A DNA stretch of 64,000 nucleotides from positions 26,119-90,118 of the forward strand of contig JAJDNW010000066.1 of the NCBI GenBank assembly GCA_022340465.1. The letters run 5' to 3'. This document shows positions 7,618-17,023 of the stretch, piece after piece. The translations under genes were made by a program, and so were the position numbers. Origin of the DNA: Deltaproteobacteria bacterium (GTDB lineage Bacteria > Desulfobacterota > Desulfobacteria > Desulfobacterales > B30-G6). The notes below the pieces were generated by a model. That model worked only from the letters and a program-made list of their open reading frames with translations, had not been told where the DNA came from and ran no database searches. Each line of letters starts with the position of its first letter. Position 1 is the first letter of the stretch.

Positions 7618-10404
7618 TCACCTCAATAGTTCCAGAAGGTTCCTGTACGCCAAAAGATCGTTCAAGGGCACCTTGAAATTGACATCCAGGGAGATTCCCT
7701 GGAATTCCGAACCCCGGCTGTCCGCCCCCACCCGTGCGAATCCGCCGAAGGTTTCATCGTACTCGAACGGCAAAATCCTACCGGGTTTTCCATTGAATTG
7801 CAAGCGCATGCGCAGGGTCTCTTTCTCGCTCACCAGTCTGAGCTTGGCCCATTCGTAGTCGAAATCCTTGAGCGCTTCGCGGGCCAGATCCACCTGAAAA
7901 TACTGCCGTGTTCCCTTGGGAATGCCCGCCATCAGGGCGTCGGTGCCGTGCAGGCTGATTCTGCCGCCGTCGCCGGGTGTGGAATACAAAAAACCGTCCT
8001 GAAAATGGATGCGCCCCCGCTCGATCGATACCGGGATGCTGCCGTTCACCGTACCGTCGCCCCTGGCATCGGCGACGGCCAGCTGTTCCAGGATGGCGGC
8101 CAGGTTCAGGCGGTCGCAGTCCAGGCGCAAATCATATGCGTCGATGCCCGGTGTAATGCGCATGGGCTGCAGGCGAATCTGGCCCCCGCACCATCCCAAG
8201 CGGCCCTTTTCCACAAAAAGGGTCCGGTGGGGCTCCATTTGAAAATGGAAGCGGCCGTTTTCGATGTTGAAGTTTCCCATCGTGGCCCGGTCGAATGTCA
8301 GGACCTGGCTGGGTCCGGTGGTCACGTGCGGTAAATCCGGAAAGCACACCTCCGTATTCAGGTTCTCCACGGCCAGATCCCTGTCGGGGATGCGGATGGC
8401 GGCCCCGTCCATCCCGGCGCAGGCGGATGCATGCATTCCTTCGGCGGCGTAGGCGCCTTCGAACTCACCGTGCAGAGCGCCTTTTACATGGATGCCGGCC
8501 GCGCCTTCCACAAAACGCCCCAGATCGATTTCCGCTGCGGTCGCCGGCCGCGACAGGGAGGCCGACGCCTGGGCCCGGAGGGGCCCGCCGGCCGGAAACC
8601 GCAGCCCGGCGGAAAAATCCAGCGACAGCTCCGGCAGCTGCTTATTGAGATGATGCCCCTCGATAACGAGGCCCTCGCGCTGTTGCCCCACGGTCATGCC
8701 GAGGGATCCCATGTCGAGATGCTTCCACTGCATGCGGGCCACGGAAATCAATCCTTTGGTGGCGGCCCTTTGAACCGGCCACTCCCAGGGTATCCGTGCC
8801 GTGATGCCTGACAGTATGACCGAAAACGCCGGCGCCGCCAGGCTGGATTCCGCCAGGTCCACACATCCTGTGAAGATCGGCGCCGATCCCTTGCGGCCGT
8901 GCATCTCCGCCCGGCCGCGAATTTCCGGGATGACGACCCGCACCGTTGAAGCCGTTCCAGCCTCCCCTGCGACGGCATCGATGCCGGATACCTGGATATT
9001 GACGGATGCGTCGGGCGACAACAACCCGCCGGGGTTTTGGGCGGCGACCTCACCTTTCAGCACCAGCTTGCCGGCCCTGACGGTTCCCCCGGCGACGCCG
9101 GCCGCAATCCCGCTCACCGACAGGGCACCGGTGCCCCTTACACGACCCCCGGTTCCCCGCACGCGCACCTGGTACGACGGAACACCGGTATCTACCCTGA
9201 CATTTCCCCAGGTCAGTGCCAGGGGCGTGGGGGTACGGGCACCGGCCGCCGGAATATCGGAAACGGCAAGGCGCCAGTCACCGCCGGCCGCATAGCGCCC
9301 GGAGATAGCGGTGGTCAGAAGCAGCTCTTTATTGGGTAAAACGGAATGCCCGGCCGACCGGGTGGATGCGGGCAGCCGCGTAACGGCCTGCAGGGACATA
9401 TCCGCAACATGGGGCTGCACGACAACGTCGCCGCTCAGGCTTTCCACGATGAAGGCTACCGGCGACGGCACTGTCAGGTTGCCGGCCTTTATATCGAACC
9501 GATCGTCGTCGGTTTGCTGCACATTCACGTACAGGGCTTTGTCCGCCTGCCCCGCAGCCGCGGCGGCAGCAAAATCGATGCCCTTTAAATGCACATTCAG
9601 GTCGTCTGACGCCAGGCTGAAAACGAGTCCTTCCACCGCCAGAGGATCCAGTCGTACGGTCGCACCAGCCCGGATATCGACCATCCCGGCAGCCTTCAGG
9701 TCCGGAGCAAGGGCATGGGTAACAGCCCCGGCCAGGGTCGCCATTTTCTGCAGGGAAAGCGACTGCCCTCTCAGGGAGACGTCCCCCCGGGCATCTTCAA
9801 GGCGCCACCGGGCCGAAACCATCACCTTTTCGCCGCAGGGGCGGAGGGTCAGCATGGCGTCCACCCTCCCGGCGGGTTCGAGCCTGGCCGTCAGGTCGAA
9901 GGGGATTTGCCACTTTCGGCCGCGCCACTCGAGATTCAAGGTTGCATGGCCGAGCCTGATGTTTCGCAGATCGACGGTCGGTGCGGTCGATGCTGCCGAC
10001 GATTCCAACGGCAAACGCTCCGATGACGCCGGCGCTTTGGCGAATTCGATGCCTCTGACGGCGACGCCGTTATCGTCGATCGACACGTTCAGGCTCAACC
10101 CGCTGATGGTGATGCCATCGATACGTTTTTTGTACAGGCCCCACGGGGTGTAGTCCACGTGGATCGCATCCACGACCAGCCCGGCTTCATCATCGCGGCC
10201 GATGACCACCGCTCCGGCATCGAAGCCCGTCAGCCCGATGTGGTGGATGCATCCCTGGCGCCAGCCGATGCCGTTCTTCAGGGCCAGCTCCGGCAGGATC
10301 CTGTTCTCCAGCAAGCCGGGCAGAAGCAGCCACAGGCCCGCCAGCCCCAAAAACAGGATGAAGCCGGTGACGAAGAGTGTTAAGGATATCTTCCTGAAAG
10401 TCAT
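7618..10404 (-). CDS. ydbH: YdbH family intermembrane lipid-transport protein (AsmA/TamB-like)
   Basis: A 928-aa protein with one N-terminal membrane anchor (about residues 7-30) followed by a long beta-rich periplasmic region and the C-terminal DctA-YdbH-type domain (about 650-928). Size fits YdbH (about 880 aa). YdbH, TamB and YhdP are the redundant AsmA-like proteins that move phospholipid from inner to outer membrane in E. coli. The assignment rests on the fold pattern, the C-terminal region (DGTVNGSIPVSIERGRIHF, LRMRLQFNGKPGRILPFEY, GSEFQGISLDVNFKVPLND) and the conserved neighbours ynbE and ydbL. No good ribosome-binding site precedes the ATG at 10404, and a 200-bp gap separates it from the barrel gene upstream. 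Confidence 0.88.
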   Translation of the reverse strand: MTFRKISLTLFVTGFILFLGLAGLWLLLPGLLENRILPELALKNGIGWRQGCIHHIGLTGFDAGAVVIGRDDEAGLVVDAIHVDYTPWGLYKKRIDGITISGLSLNVSIDDNGVAVRGIEFAKAPASSERLPLESSAASTAPTVDLRNIRLGHATLNLEWRGRKWQIPFDLTARLEPAGRVDAMLTLRPCGEKVMVSARWRLEDARGDVSLRGQSLSLQKMATLAGAVTHALAPDLKAAGMVDIRAGATVRLDPLAVEGLVFSLASDDLNVHLKGIDFAAAAAAGQADKALYVNVQQTDDDRFDIKAGNLTVPSPVAFIVESLSGDVVVQPHVADMSLQAVTRLPASTRSAGHSVLPNKELLLTTAISGRYAAGGDWRLAVSDIPAAGARTPTPLALTWGNVRVDTGVPSYQVRVRGTGGRVRGTGALSVSGIAAGVAGGTVRAGKLVLKGEVAAQNPGGLLSPDASVNIQVSGIDAVAGEAGTASTVRVVIPEIRGRAEMHGRKGSAPIFTGCVDLAESSLAAPAFSVILSGITARIPWEWPVQRAATKGLISVARMQWKHLDMGSLGMTVGQQREGLVIEGHHLNKQLPELSLDFSAGLRFPAGGPLRAQASASLSRPATAAEIDLGRFVEGAAGIHVKGALHGEFEGAYAAEGMHASACAGMDGAAIRIPDRDLAVENLNTEVCFPDLPHVTTGPSQVLTFDRATMGNFNIENGRFHFQMEPHRTLFVEKGRLGWCGGQIRLQPMRITPGIDAYDLRLDCDRLNLAAILEQLAVADARGDGTVNGSIPVSIERGRIHFQDGFLYSTPGDGGRISLHGTDALMAGIPKGTRQYFQVDLAREALKDFDYEWAKLRLVSEKETLRMRLQFNGKPGRILPFEYDETFGGFARVGADSRGSEFQGISLDVNFKVPLNDLLAYRNLLELLR

Positions 10405-10438
10405 ATCGGTGTTTTAGAGTGGTTACCAGAAAAACGTT

Positions 10439-10490
10439 CCGAATGGCGTGCCTGGCCGTCCCTGATATTTTCAAGGCGGCATAATATTAC
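10439..10490. repeat. Dispersed repeat fragment upstream of ydbH
   Basis: About 44 bases from 10439 align with 35412-35454 at roughly 85% identity (shared words CCGAAT, TGGCCG, GATAT, TTCAA, GCGG). Bases 10451-10472 are also inverted at 4682-4705. The fragment lies between the barrel gene's 3' hairpin and ydbH. Confidence 0.55.
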
Positions 10491-10564
10491 CATTCTGCAT
10501 GGCTGTCCGGGTGCCCCGCCGGATTGATGATGGTTCCATTCTATTATGAAATCCTTCCCTTTAC

Positions 10565-10606
10565 AATCCGCGCATGTCGTTTCTTTCACGACGACATGCG
10601 CGGATT
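10565..10606 (-). terminator. Hairpin directly after the barrel gene
   Basis: Perfect 16-bp arms AATCCGCGCATGTCGT (10565-10580) and ACGACATGCGCGGATT (10591-10606) with a 10-nt loop. The hairpin abuts the TAA of the minus-strand barrel gene. There is no long U tract, so it may stabilise the 3' end or attenuate read-through into ydbH. Confidence 0.65.
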
Positions 10607-11812
10607 TTAGAAGGCTTCATTCAACATGACGTAGGGGAAAAAACCGTAGCGGCTGATGCCGATGTCCAGGCGGACGTTGATTTTCTCCGTTTTGTTGAGA
10701 GTGAAACGCAAACCCGCGCCCCCGGCAACCTTGGGATCGAAATCCTCCATGGTGGCCGCGTCCGGAAACGCGTCCCCAACGGCACCGAACACGGCCCCAC
10801 CCCAACGCCCATTGGCAAAAAAATTGATTGGGAAACGGTACTCCGCCCTGATGGCCGCCGCGTTTTTATCCTTGAAAACATTTTCGTAAAGCCCGCGCAT
10901 CGGGGGGGTGGGATATTCATAGAAAGGCACCTCACCACTGGTCAGGACCATGGATGCCTGCAGGGCCAAAACACCGTCCTCGAACACAGGGCGGTAGTGT
11001 CTGAAATCCAAAGCGTAGCAGTCGTAATCGAACTCACTGCCCATCCATTCCCGATAGATCCATGCCCAGACCTTGTACCAGCTCCCCTCCGAAGGAAAAA
11101 ACAGGTTGTCGCGGGTGTCCCATTCGACCACCGGCCCGACACCCGATTGGATTCCACCCCGGGTGCCGACAAGGTCACCCCGATCGATCACGCCGCCGGA
11201 TTTCTCATCTGCAATGCGGGTGTTTTTCCAATCGAGGGTCACGCCCGCACGGAGACCACCGATAACCGTATGAGTTAACCAGGGCTGCACCGTGATATAC
11301 TCGTCGGTGTAGGTTTCCTCCAGGTCATCGATCTGATCCGGCCCAATTCCCGATCCATTCCCGATGCCGAAAAAGCTGGTGGGCCAATTCAGGTAGGCCA
11401 CGTTCATGAAAAGCCTGCCGCGCTGTTCATTGAAATATTTCTCCGGGGCCAGCCTCAAGAAAAACTGGTTCTCGAGGGTGTAGGCCGCCATCAGCTGCAG
11501 GTTGTCCGGCCGCGATTCGACCCGCTCGTCTCCATCCCTCAAGGTGAACACGGCACCACCACCCAGGGCCAGGCTGGTTTCGGGGGTATAATAAATCACC
11601 GGAAAGGGGGTAACACCCAGGCCGCTTGTGTGCGCTTCGCCGGAGGCACCTGCGGAACCGGCTTCCACCACGGTTTTTCCGGTGGCAGCGGTATCGTCGG
11701 CGTCGGTTGTTTCCAATGCTTCTTCCGCACCGGCAGCCAACGACAGACACAGCAACAGACAGATAAGTATCAGAAGATGTATAGGTAATTTGGTTGGTAC
11801 GATCATAAGCAT
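10607..11812 (-). CDS. Short BamA/TamA-like outer-membrane beta-barrel protein
   Basis: A 401-aa exported protein with a hydrophobic signal (LLILICLLLCLSLAAGA), then about 45 low-complexity Thr/Ala/Gly/Glu residues, then a barrel-like region of alternating strands from about residue 67. Omp85-type features include PFPVIYYTPETSLALGGG, GPVVEWDTRDNLFFPSEGSWY, AIRAEYRFPINFF and VAGGAGLRFTLNK; it ends in Phe as outer-membrane barrels do. No POTRA domains precede the barrel, so it is the short surface-antigen type. Start could be 11812 or 11803; neither has a strong ribosome-binding site, and the terminator hairpin of livF lies immediately upstream. It precedes ydbH on the same strand. Confidence 0.8.
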   Translation of the reverse strand: MLMIVPTKLPIHLLILICLLLCLSLAAGAEEALETTDADDTAATGKTVVEAGSAGASGEAHTSGLGVTPFPVIYYTPETSLALGGGAVFTLRDGDERVESRPDNLQLMAAYTLENQFFLRLAPEKYFNEQRGRLFMNVAYLNWPTSFFGIGNGSGIGPDQIDDLEETYTDEYITVQPWLTHTVIGGLRAGVTLDWKNTRIADEKSGGVIDRGDLVGTRGGIQSGVGPVVEWDTRDNLFFPSEGSWYKVWAWIYREWMGSEFDYDCYALDFRHYRPVFEDGVLALQASMVLTSGEVPFYEYPTPPMRGLYENVFKDKNAAAIRAEYRFPINFFANGRWGGAVFGAVGDAFPDAATMEDFDPKVAGGAGLRFTLNKTEKINVRLDIGISRYGFFPYVMLNEAF

Positions 11813-11813
11813 C

Positions 11814-11871
11814 AAAAAACAAAATTCCCTGAATTTTTTTCAAAGAAAAAATTCAGGGAATTTTGTTTTTT
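11814..11871. terminator. Perfect 26-bp inverted repeat, bidirectional terminator
   Basis: Arms 11814-11839 and 11846-11871 are exact reverse complements of 26 nt around a 6-nt loop. A GC core (TTCCCTGAA / TTCAGGGAA) is flanked by A and T runs, giving U tracts in both directions. The last two bases of the right arm belong to the livF stop codon. It separates the liv operon from the barrel gene. Confidence 0.85.
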
Positions 11872-12577
11872 ACATACCGAGGTAGGCCTTTTTGACCTCT
11901 TCGTCGACCATCAGGTTTTGACTGGTGTCGGACAGAATGATCTTGCCGTTCTCCATCACATATCCCCTGTGCGCCACTTTCAGCGCCAGGTTGGCATTCT
12001 GTTCCACCAGAAAAATGGTGGTGTTGTTTTCCGTGTTGATCTTTTCGATGATTTCAAAAATCTGTTTGACCACCAGGGGCGCCAGCCCCAGGGATGGTTC
12101 ATCGAGCAGCATCAGGCGCGGTCTGGCCATCAGCGCCCGGCCCACGGCCAGCATCTGCTGCTCGCCGCCGCTGAGCGTGCCGCCGGCCTGGCCGCGCCTT
12201 TGAGCGAGAATCGGAAACAGCTCGAAGATGTATTCCATGTCCCTCTTGATCTCGGCGGTGTCGGTTCTCAGGAAAGCGCCCATGTCGAGGTTTTCGCTGA
12301 CCGTCAGGTAGGGAAAAATGCGGCGCCCTTCCGGTACCTGGCAGATGCCCAGCGCGACGATCTCGTTGGGCGACAACCCGCCGATGGGCTGCCCCATGAA
12401 AAGGATCTCCCCGCTGCGTGGTGGCACGACACCGGATATGGACATGAGGGTGGTGGTTTTACCGGCGCCGTTGGCGCCGATCAGGGTGATGATCTCTCCT
12501 TCGGATATCTTTATATCGACCCCTTTCAGGGCCTGGATATTACCGTAATACGTTCTGATGTCCCTGACTTCAAGCAT
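11870..12577 (-). CDS. livF: Branched-chain amino acid ABC transporter ATP-binding protein LivF
   Basis: A 235-aa cytoplasmic ATPase, normal LivF length. Walker A (GANGAGKTT), signature (LSGGEQQMLAVGRALM), Walker B (LMLLDEPSLGLAP) and the H-loop region (FLVEQNANLAL) are intact. It starts MLEVRDIRTYYGNIQALKG and ends at a strong terminator. The ATG overlaps the end of livG by 8 bp, so translation is coupled. It is the last gene of livJ-H-M-G-F and would power import of Leu/Ile/Val or related substrates. Confidence 0.96.
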   Translation of the reverse strand: MLEVRDIRTYYGNIQALKGVDIKISEGEIITLIGANGAGKTTTLMSISGVVPPRSGEILFMGQPIGGLSPNEIVALGICQVPEGRRIFPYLTVSENLDMGAFLRTDTAEIKRDMEYIFELFPILAQRRGQAGGTLSGGEQQMLAVGRALMARPRLMLLDEPSLGLAPLVVKQIFEIIEKINTENNTTIFLVEQNANLALKVAHRGYVMENGKIILSDTSQNLMVDEEVKKAYLGM

Positions 12578-13358
12578 CCACGTCTTCTCCCAGATAGGCC
12601 TTGATAACGTCTGGGTTGCTCTTGATCTCTTTGGGCGTACCCTCGGCTATTTTTTTACCATAGTCCACCACGTAGATCATATCGGACAGGCTCATCACCA
12701 GCTTCATGTCATGTTCGATCAGCAGAATGGATATCTTTTCCCGGTCGCGAATCTGGATGATGAGATCGTCCAGCTCCCTGGTTTCCCTGGCGTTCATACC
12801 GGCGGCGGGTTCGTCCAGCAGCAGGATGAAGGGCTCGGTGGCCATGGCCCGTGCAATCTCGAGGCGCCGCTGGGCGCCGTAGGGCAGGTTCTTGGCATAC
12901 TCGTTCACGTATTGCTCCAGCCCGATTTTCTCGAGCATCGCGTAGCTGTCCACCAACACCTGCTCCTCTTCCTTCCGGGTTCTCGGGTTGCGGAAGATCG
13001 CCCCGGGAATACCGGCATGCATGCGGCAGTGGCGCCCGATCATGACGTTTTCCAGCACGGTCATGTTCTGGAAGAGCCGGATGTTCTGAAAGGTGCGTGC
13101 CAGGCCCTGTTCGGTCACATGATTGGGTTTGAGCCCGTTGAGTTTCTTCTTTTTTTTGCCTTTCGGAGCGATCAGCATCTCACCCCTGGTGGGTTTGTAG
13201 ATGCCGGTAATGCAGTTGAAAAAGGTGGTCTTGCCGGCGCCGTTGGGGCCGATCAGGGCGACGATCTGGTTCTCCTGCACCTCGAGATCCAGGCTGTCCA
13301 GGGCGCGCAGGCCCCCGAAATCCTTGGTCAGCTCTTTTACTTGGAGAATCGGTTCCAT
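12570..13358 (-). CDS. livG: Branched-chain amino acid ABC transporter ATP-binding protein LivG
   Basis: A 262-aa ATPase of the LivG type. Walker A (GPNGAGKTT), a LivG-like signature region (LPYGAQRRLEIARAMA), Walker B (FILLLDEPAAGMN) and H-loop (LLIEHDMKLVMSLSD) are intact, as is the typical C-terminus (GTPKEIKSNPDVIKAYLG). A lysine-rich insert (KGKKKKKLNG) follows the Q-loop region. It starts 1 bp after the livM stop and overlaps livF by 8 bp. Confidence 0.96.
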   Translation of the reverse strand: MEPILQVKELTKDFGGLRALDSLDLEVQENQIVALIGPNGAGKTTFFNCITGIYKPTRGEMLIAPKGKKKKKLNGLKPNHVTEQGLARTFQNIRLFQNMTVLENVMIGRHCRMHAGIPGAIFRNPRTRKEEEQVLVDSYAMLEKIGLEQYVNEYAKNLPYGAQRRLEIARAMATEPFILLLDEPAAGMNARETRELDDLIIQIRDREKISILLIEHDMKLVMSLSDMIYVVDYGKKIAEGTPKEIKSNPDVIKAYLGEDVDA

Positions 13359-13359
13359 G

Positions 13360-14571
<1,212 letters not shown>

Positions 14572-14597
14572 CGCTCACAACATAACTAATGCGTATA

Positions 14598-14638
14598 GCG
14601 GCCAAGCCGCGTTCCGTAACATCGCGAAGCGAGGTTAC
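14598..14638 (-). promoter_or_regulatory. Two hairpins between livH and livM
   Basis: GCGGC-CAA-GCCGC at 14598-14610 and a GTAAC...GTTAC stem with inner CGC/GCG at 14616-14638, the latter enclosing the livH stop codon. They have no U tract and could act as mRNA stability or attenuation elements inside the operon. Confidence 0.5.
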
Positions 14639-15537
14639 ACTTTGTCCGTGTCACTCCTCCCCAGGATACCCGCCGGCCGGAAAATCAGGGTGAAGACCAG
14701 GAAGAGAAAGGCGAAAACATCCTCGTAGTCGCTGGAAATGTACCCGGTGAAGAAGCTCTCCGACATGCCCAGAACGATGCTCCCCAGAACCGCGCCCGGC
14801 ATGCTGCCGATACCGCCTAAAACCGCGGCCACGAAAGCCTTGATGCCGGCGATGAACCCGATGTAATAGTTGATCTGCCCGGTGTGGGATGCGATCAGGA
14901 CGCCGCCCAGGGCCGCCGTTCCCGAACCGACGATGAAGGTGAAGGAGATCACCCTGTTGATGTCGATGCCCACCAGCATGGCCATGTCCCGGTCCTGGGC
15001 CGTGGCCCGCATGGCCTTCCCGATGCGGGTGAACTTGATCAGGAAGGTCAGAAGGACCATGACGACGGCCGTGGTGATGTAGATGACGATCTCGGTGGAA
15101 CGGACGATGTGTTCGACGGGTTCCAAAAATTTGAAGTCGGGGATCAGGGCCGGAAAGGGCAGAAAATTGGATGTCTGGGCCAGGAGCACGTAGTACTGCA
15201 GAAACATGGACATGCCGATGGCGCTGATCAACGCCGAAAGCCGGGGCGCCCTGCGCAGGGGCTTGTAGGCCATTTTCTCGATGGTCCAACCGTAAGAGGC
15301 GGAATAGATCACCGCAATCACCGAGGATAGAATCAGAATGACAATCGGATTCCACCCGAGCATGGAAAGGATGCCGGCCACGATCAGGGCGGTGAAGGCG
15401 CCGATCATGTAAATTTCGCCATGGGCGAAATTGATCAGCTCGATGATGCCGTAGACCATGGTGTAGCCCAGGGCGATCAGGGCGTAGATGCTGCCCCGCG
15501 TCAATCCCCCCAGAAAGAGTTCTGCAAAATATTCCAT
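14635..15537 (-). CDS. livH: Branched-chain amino acid ABC transporter permease LivH
   Basis: A 300-aa inner-membrane permease of normal LivH length with about eight hydrophobic helices. It carries the family's N-terminal GLTRGSIYALIALGYTMVYG followed by ELINFAHGEIYMIGAF, the exposed-loop motif in which ATRAQDRDMA-type residues occur (here MRATAQDRDMAMLVGID), and GIKAFVAAVLGGIGSMPGAV. It forms the membrane channel with LivM. Confidence 0.96.
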   Translation of the reverse strand: MEYFAELFLGGLTRGSIYALIALGYTMVYGIIELINFAHGEIYMIGAFTALIVAGILSMLGWNPIVILILSSVIAVIYSASYGWTIEKMAYKPLRRAPRLSALISAIGMSMFLQYYVLLAQTSNFLPFPALIPDFKFLEPVEHIVRSTEIVIYITTAVVMVLLTFLIKFTRIGKAMRATAQDRDMAMLVGIDINRVISFTFIVGSGTAALGGVLIASHTGQINYYIGFIAGIKAFVAAVLGGIGSMPGAVLGSIVLGMSESFFTGYISSDYEDVFAFLFLVFTLIFRPAGILGRSDTDKV

Positions 15538-15613
15538 GCGTCAACCTAAAAAAAGATCGTTCCACATGCCCGGCCGCCACGGGCACGGCATGCGGATGGC
15601 TGGGTCAGAAAAA

Positions 15614-15649
15614 GTCAGGGGCCAGGCCCCCATCGGCCTGTCCCCCGAC
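15614..15649 (-). promoter_or_regulatory. Strong intercistronic hairpin between binding-protein gene and livH
   Basis: 15-nt arms 15614-15628 and 15635-15649 pair at 13 of 15 positions with a 6-nt loop. There is no U tract. A second stem, TGCCCG/CGGGCA, lies upstream near 15568-15586. Such hairpins commonly let the binding protein be made in excess over the membrane subunits; here that is inference. Confidence 0.6.
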
Positions 15650-15668
15650 TGTTTCGCAATGGGCTTGA

Positions 15669-16802
15669 CTACTTCAATTCGACATAGGCGCCGTTCTGTA
15701 CGCGGTACATGGCAAAGCCCACGCCGATGGCATCCCCTTTTTCGTCAAACTTGATCTTTCCTAAGGGGGTGTCGACGTACTGGGTCTTGAGGGCTTTGGA
15801 AATGGCGTCGTAATCCGTGGAGCCCGCATTTTCGATGCCGTGGAGCAGGGCCAGGGCCGCGGCATAGCCGTTCAGGAAAAAAGCACCGGGATCTTCCCCG
15901 TAGGCGGCCTTGTGCTCCTCGTTGGCGGCGATGGCCATGGGGTTGGAGGACACATCCATGGGACCGGTGGCGTAAACGCCCTCGGCATACCTGCCGGCGA
16001 CCTTGATGAACGTATCGTCCTTGACCCCGTCATCGGAAATGAACGGAATCTTCATCTTTTTCTTGCGCATCTGGGAAACGATCTTGGAAGCTTCAGGATG
16101 GTACCCGCCGAAAATAAGCGCATCCGCGCCGCTGCGCTTGATTTTCTGGACCACGGCGGAGTAGTCCATGGCGCCGACGGTGATGCCCTCGTAGAAAACA
16201 ACCTCAGACCGGGGATCTTCTTCGATAAATTTTTTGGCGAATTCGGCCAGGCCCTTGCCGTAGTCGCCCTTGTCGTGCAGCACGGCGATCTTTTTGACGC
16301 CCAGAATATCGAGGGCGAAATCCACCTCCAGTTTGGCCTGGGCATCGTCGGATGCGATGGTGCGGTAGAAGTTGGGGTAGTCGCCGCTCTGGGTCAACGC
16401 CGGGTTGGTGGCCGAAGGGGACATGGCGATGATGTTGGATGCCTTGTAAATCCCCAGGGCGGCTTTGGTGGCCCCGCTGCAGATGTGGCCCAGGACGACG
16501 GTGACGCCCTCGCCCACCAGTTTGGTGGCGGTGTTGGTGGCTACCTCGGGCTTGCATTGATCGTCCTCGACAACCAGTTCCACCTGTTTGCCCAGAACGC
16601 CGCCCTTGGCGTTGATATCCTTCACAACCAGTTCGGCGGCTTTGACGGTGGGGATGCCGTAGGAAGCCAGGTCCCCGCTGAGCACGCTGCCAACCCCCAG
16701 TTTGATGGTGTCCGCAGCAAGACCGAGACCGGACAGGCTGAGCGTGAGAAAAAGGGTCGCAACCGCAACGATCAATATTTTTCCGCAATTTCTTTTCATC
16801 AT
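15669..16802 (-). CDS. Branched-chain amino acid ABC transporter substrate-binding protein (LivJ/K-like)
   Basis: A 377-aa periplasmic binding protein. The start at 16802 follows AGGAGG by 6 nt. The signal is MMKRNCGKILIVAVATLFLT to about residue 31 (SGLGLAADTIKLGVGS). The mature protein is a type I periplasmic binding fold (KLGVGSVLSGDLASYGIP, VLGHICSGATKAALGIY, FYRTIASDDAQAKLEV, GALIFGGYHPEASKIVSQMR). It delivers a branched-chain amino acid or related ligand to LivHMGF. It is first in the operon; the extra reading frame upstream to 16967 is non-coding. Confidence 0.93.
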   Translation of the reverse strand: MMKRNCGKILIVAVATLFLTLSLSGLGLAADTIKLGVGSVLSGDLASYGIPTVKAAELVVKDINAKGGVLGKQVELVVEDDQCKPEVATNTATKLVGEGVTVVLGHICSGATKAALGIYKASNIIAMSPSATNPALTQSGDYPNFYRTIASDDAQAKLEVDFALDILGVKKIAVLHDKGDYGKGLAEFAKKFIEEDPRSEVVFYEGITVGAMDYSAVVQKIKRSGADALIFGGYHPEASKIVSQMRKKKMKIPFISDDGVKDDTFIKVAGRYAEGVYATGPMDVSSNPMAIAANEEHKAAYGEDPGAFFLNGYAAALALLHGIENAGSTDYDAISKALKTQYVDTPLGKIKFDEKGDAIGVGFAMYRVQNGAYVELK

Positions 16803-17023
16803 TAAAATCCTCCTATACGCGTTTGGTGATAATAAGTCTCCGGCAAACCAATACTTAATAGACCCATGACGGTTCCGAGTCAAGCCAAAACCTGGTTGCC
16901 GCGCCCTCATGGGCCGATTTCTCTTAAAACCGTTGCAACTTAGCTGTTGCTGTTTGGCAGTGGGCATTATAAACAGTATTCAGATCGAAAAGCAACATCC
17001 ACATATCAGGAGACGCTGAAAAA

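Noticed and set aside
10401..10589. 62-aa minus-strand frame with a CxxC motif
   Set aside because: It starts inside the terminator hairpin and is formed largely by a dispersed repeat; no ribosome-binding site.
15840..16805. 321-aa plus-strand frame antisense to the binding-protein gene
   Set aside because: No ribosome-binding site and no recognisable domain; opposite strand has a complete LivJ-like protein.
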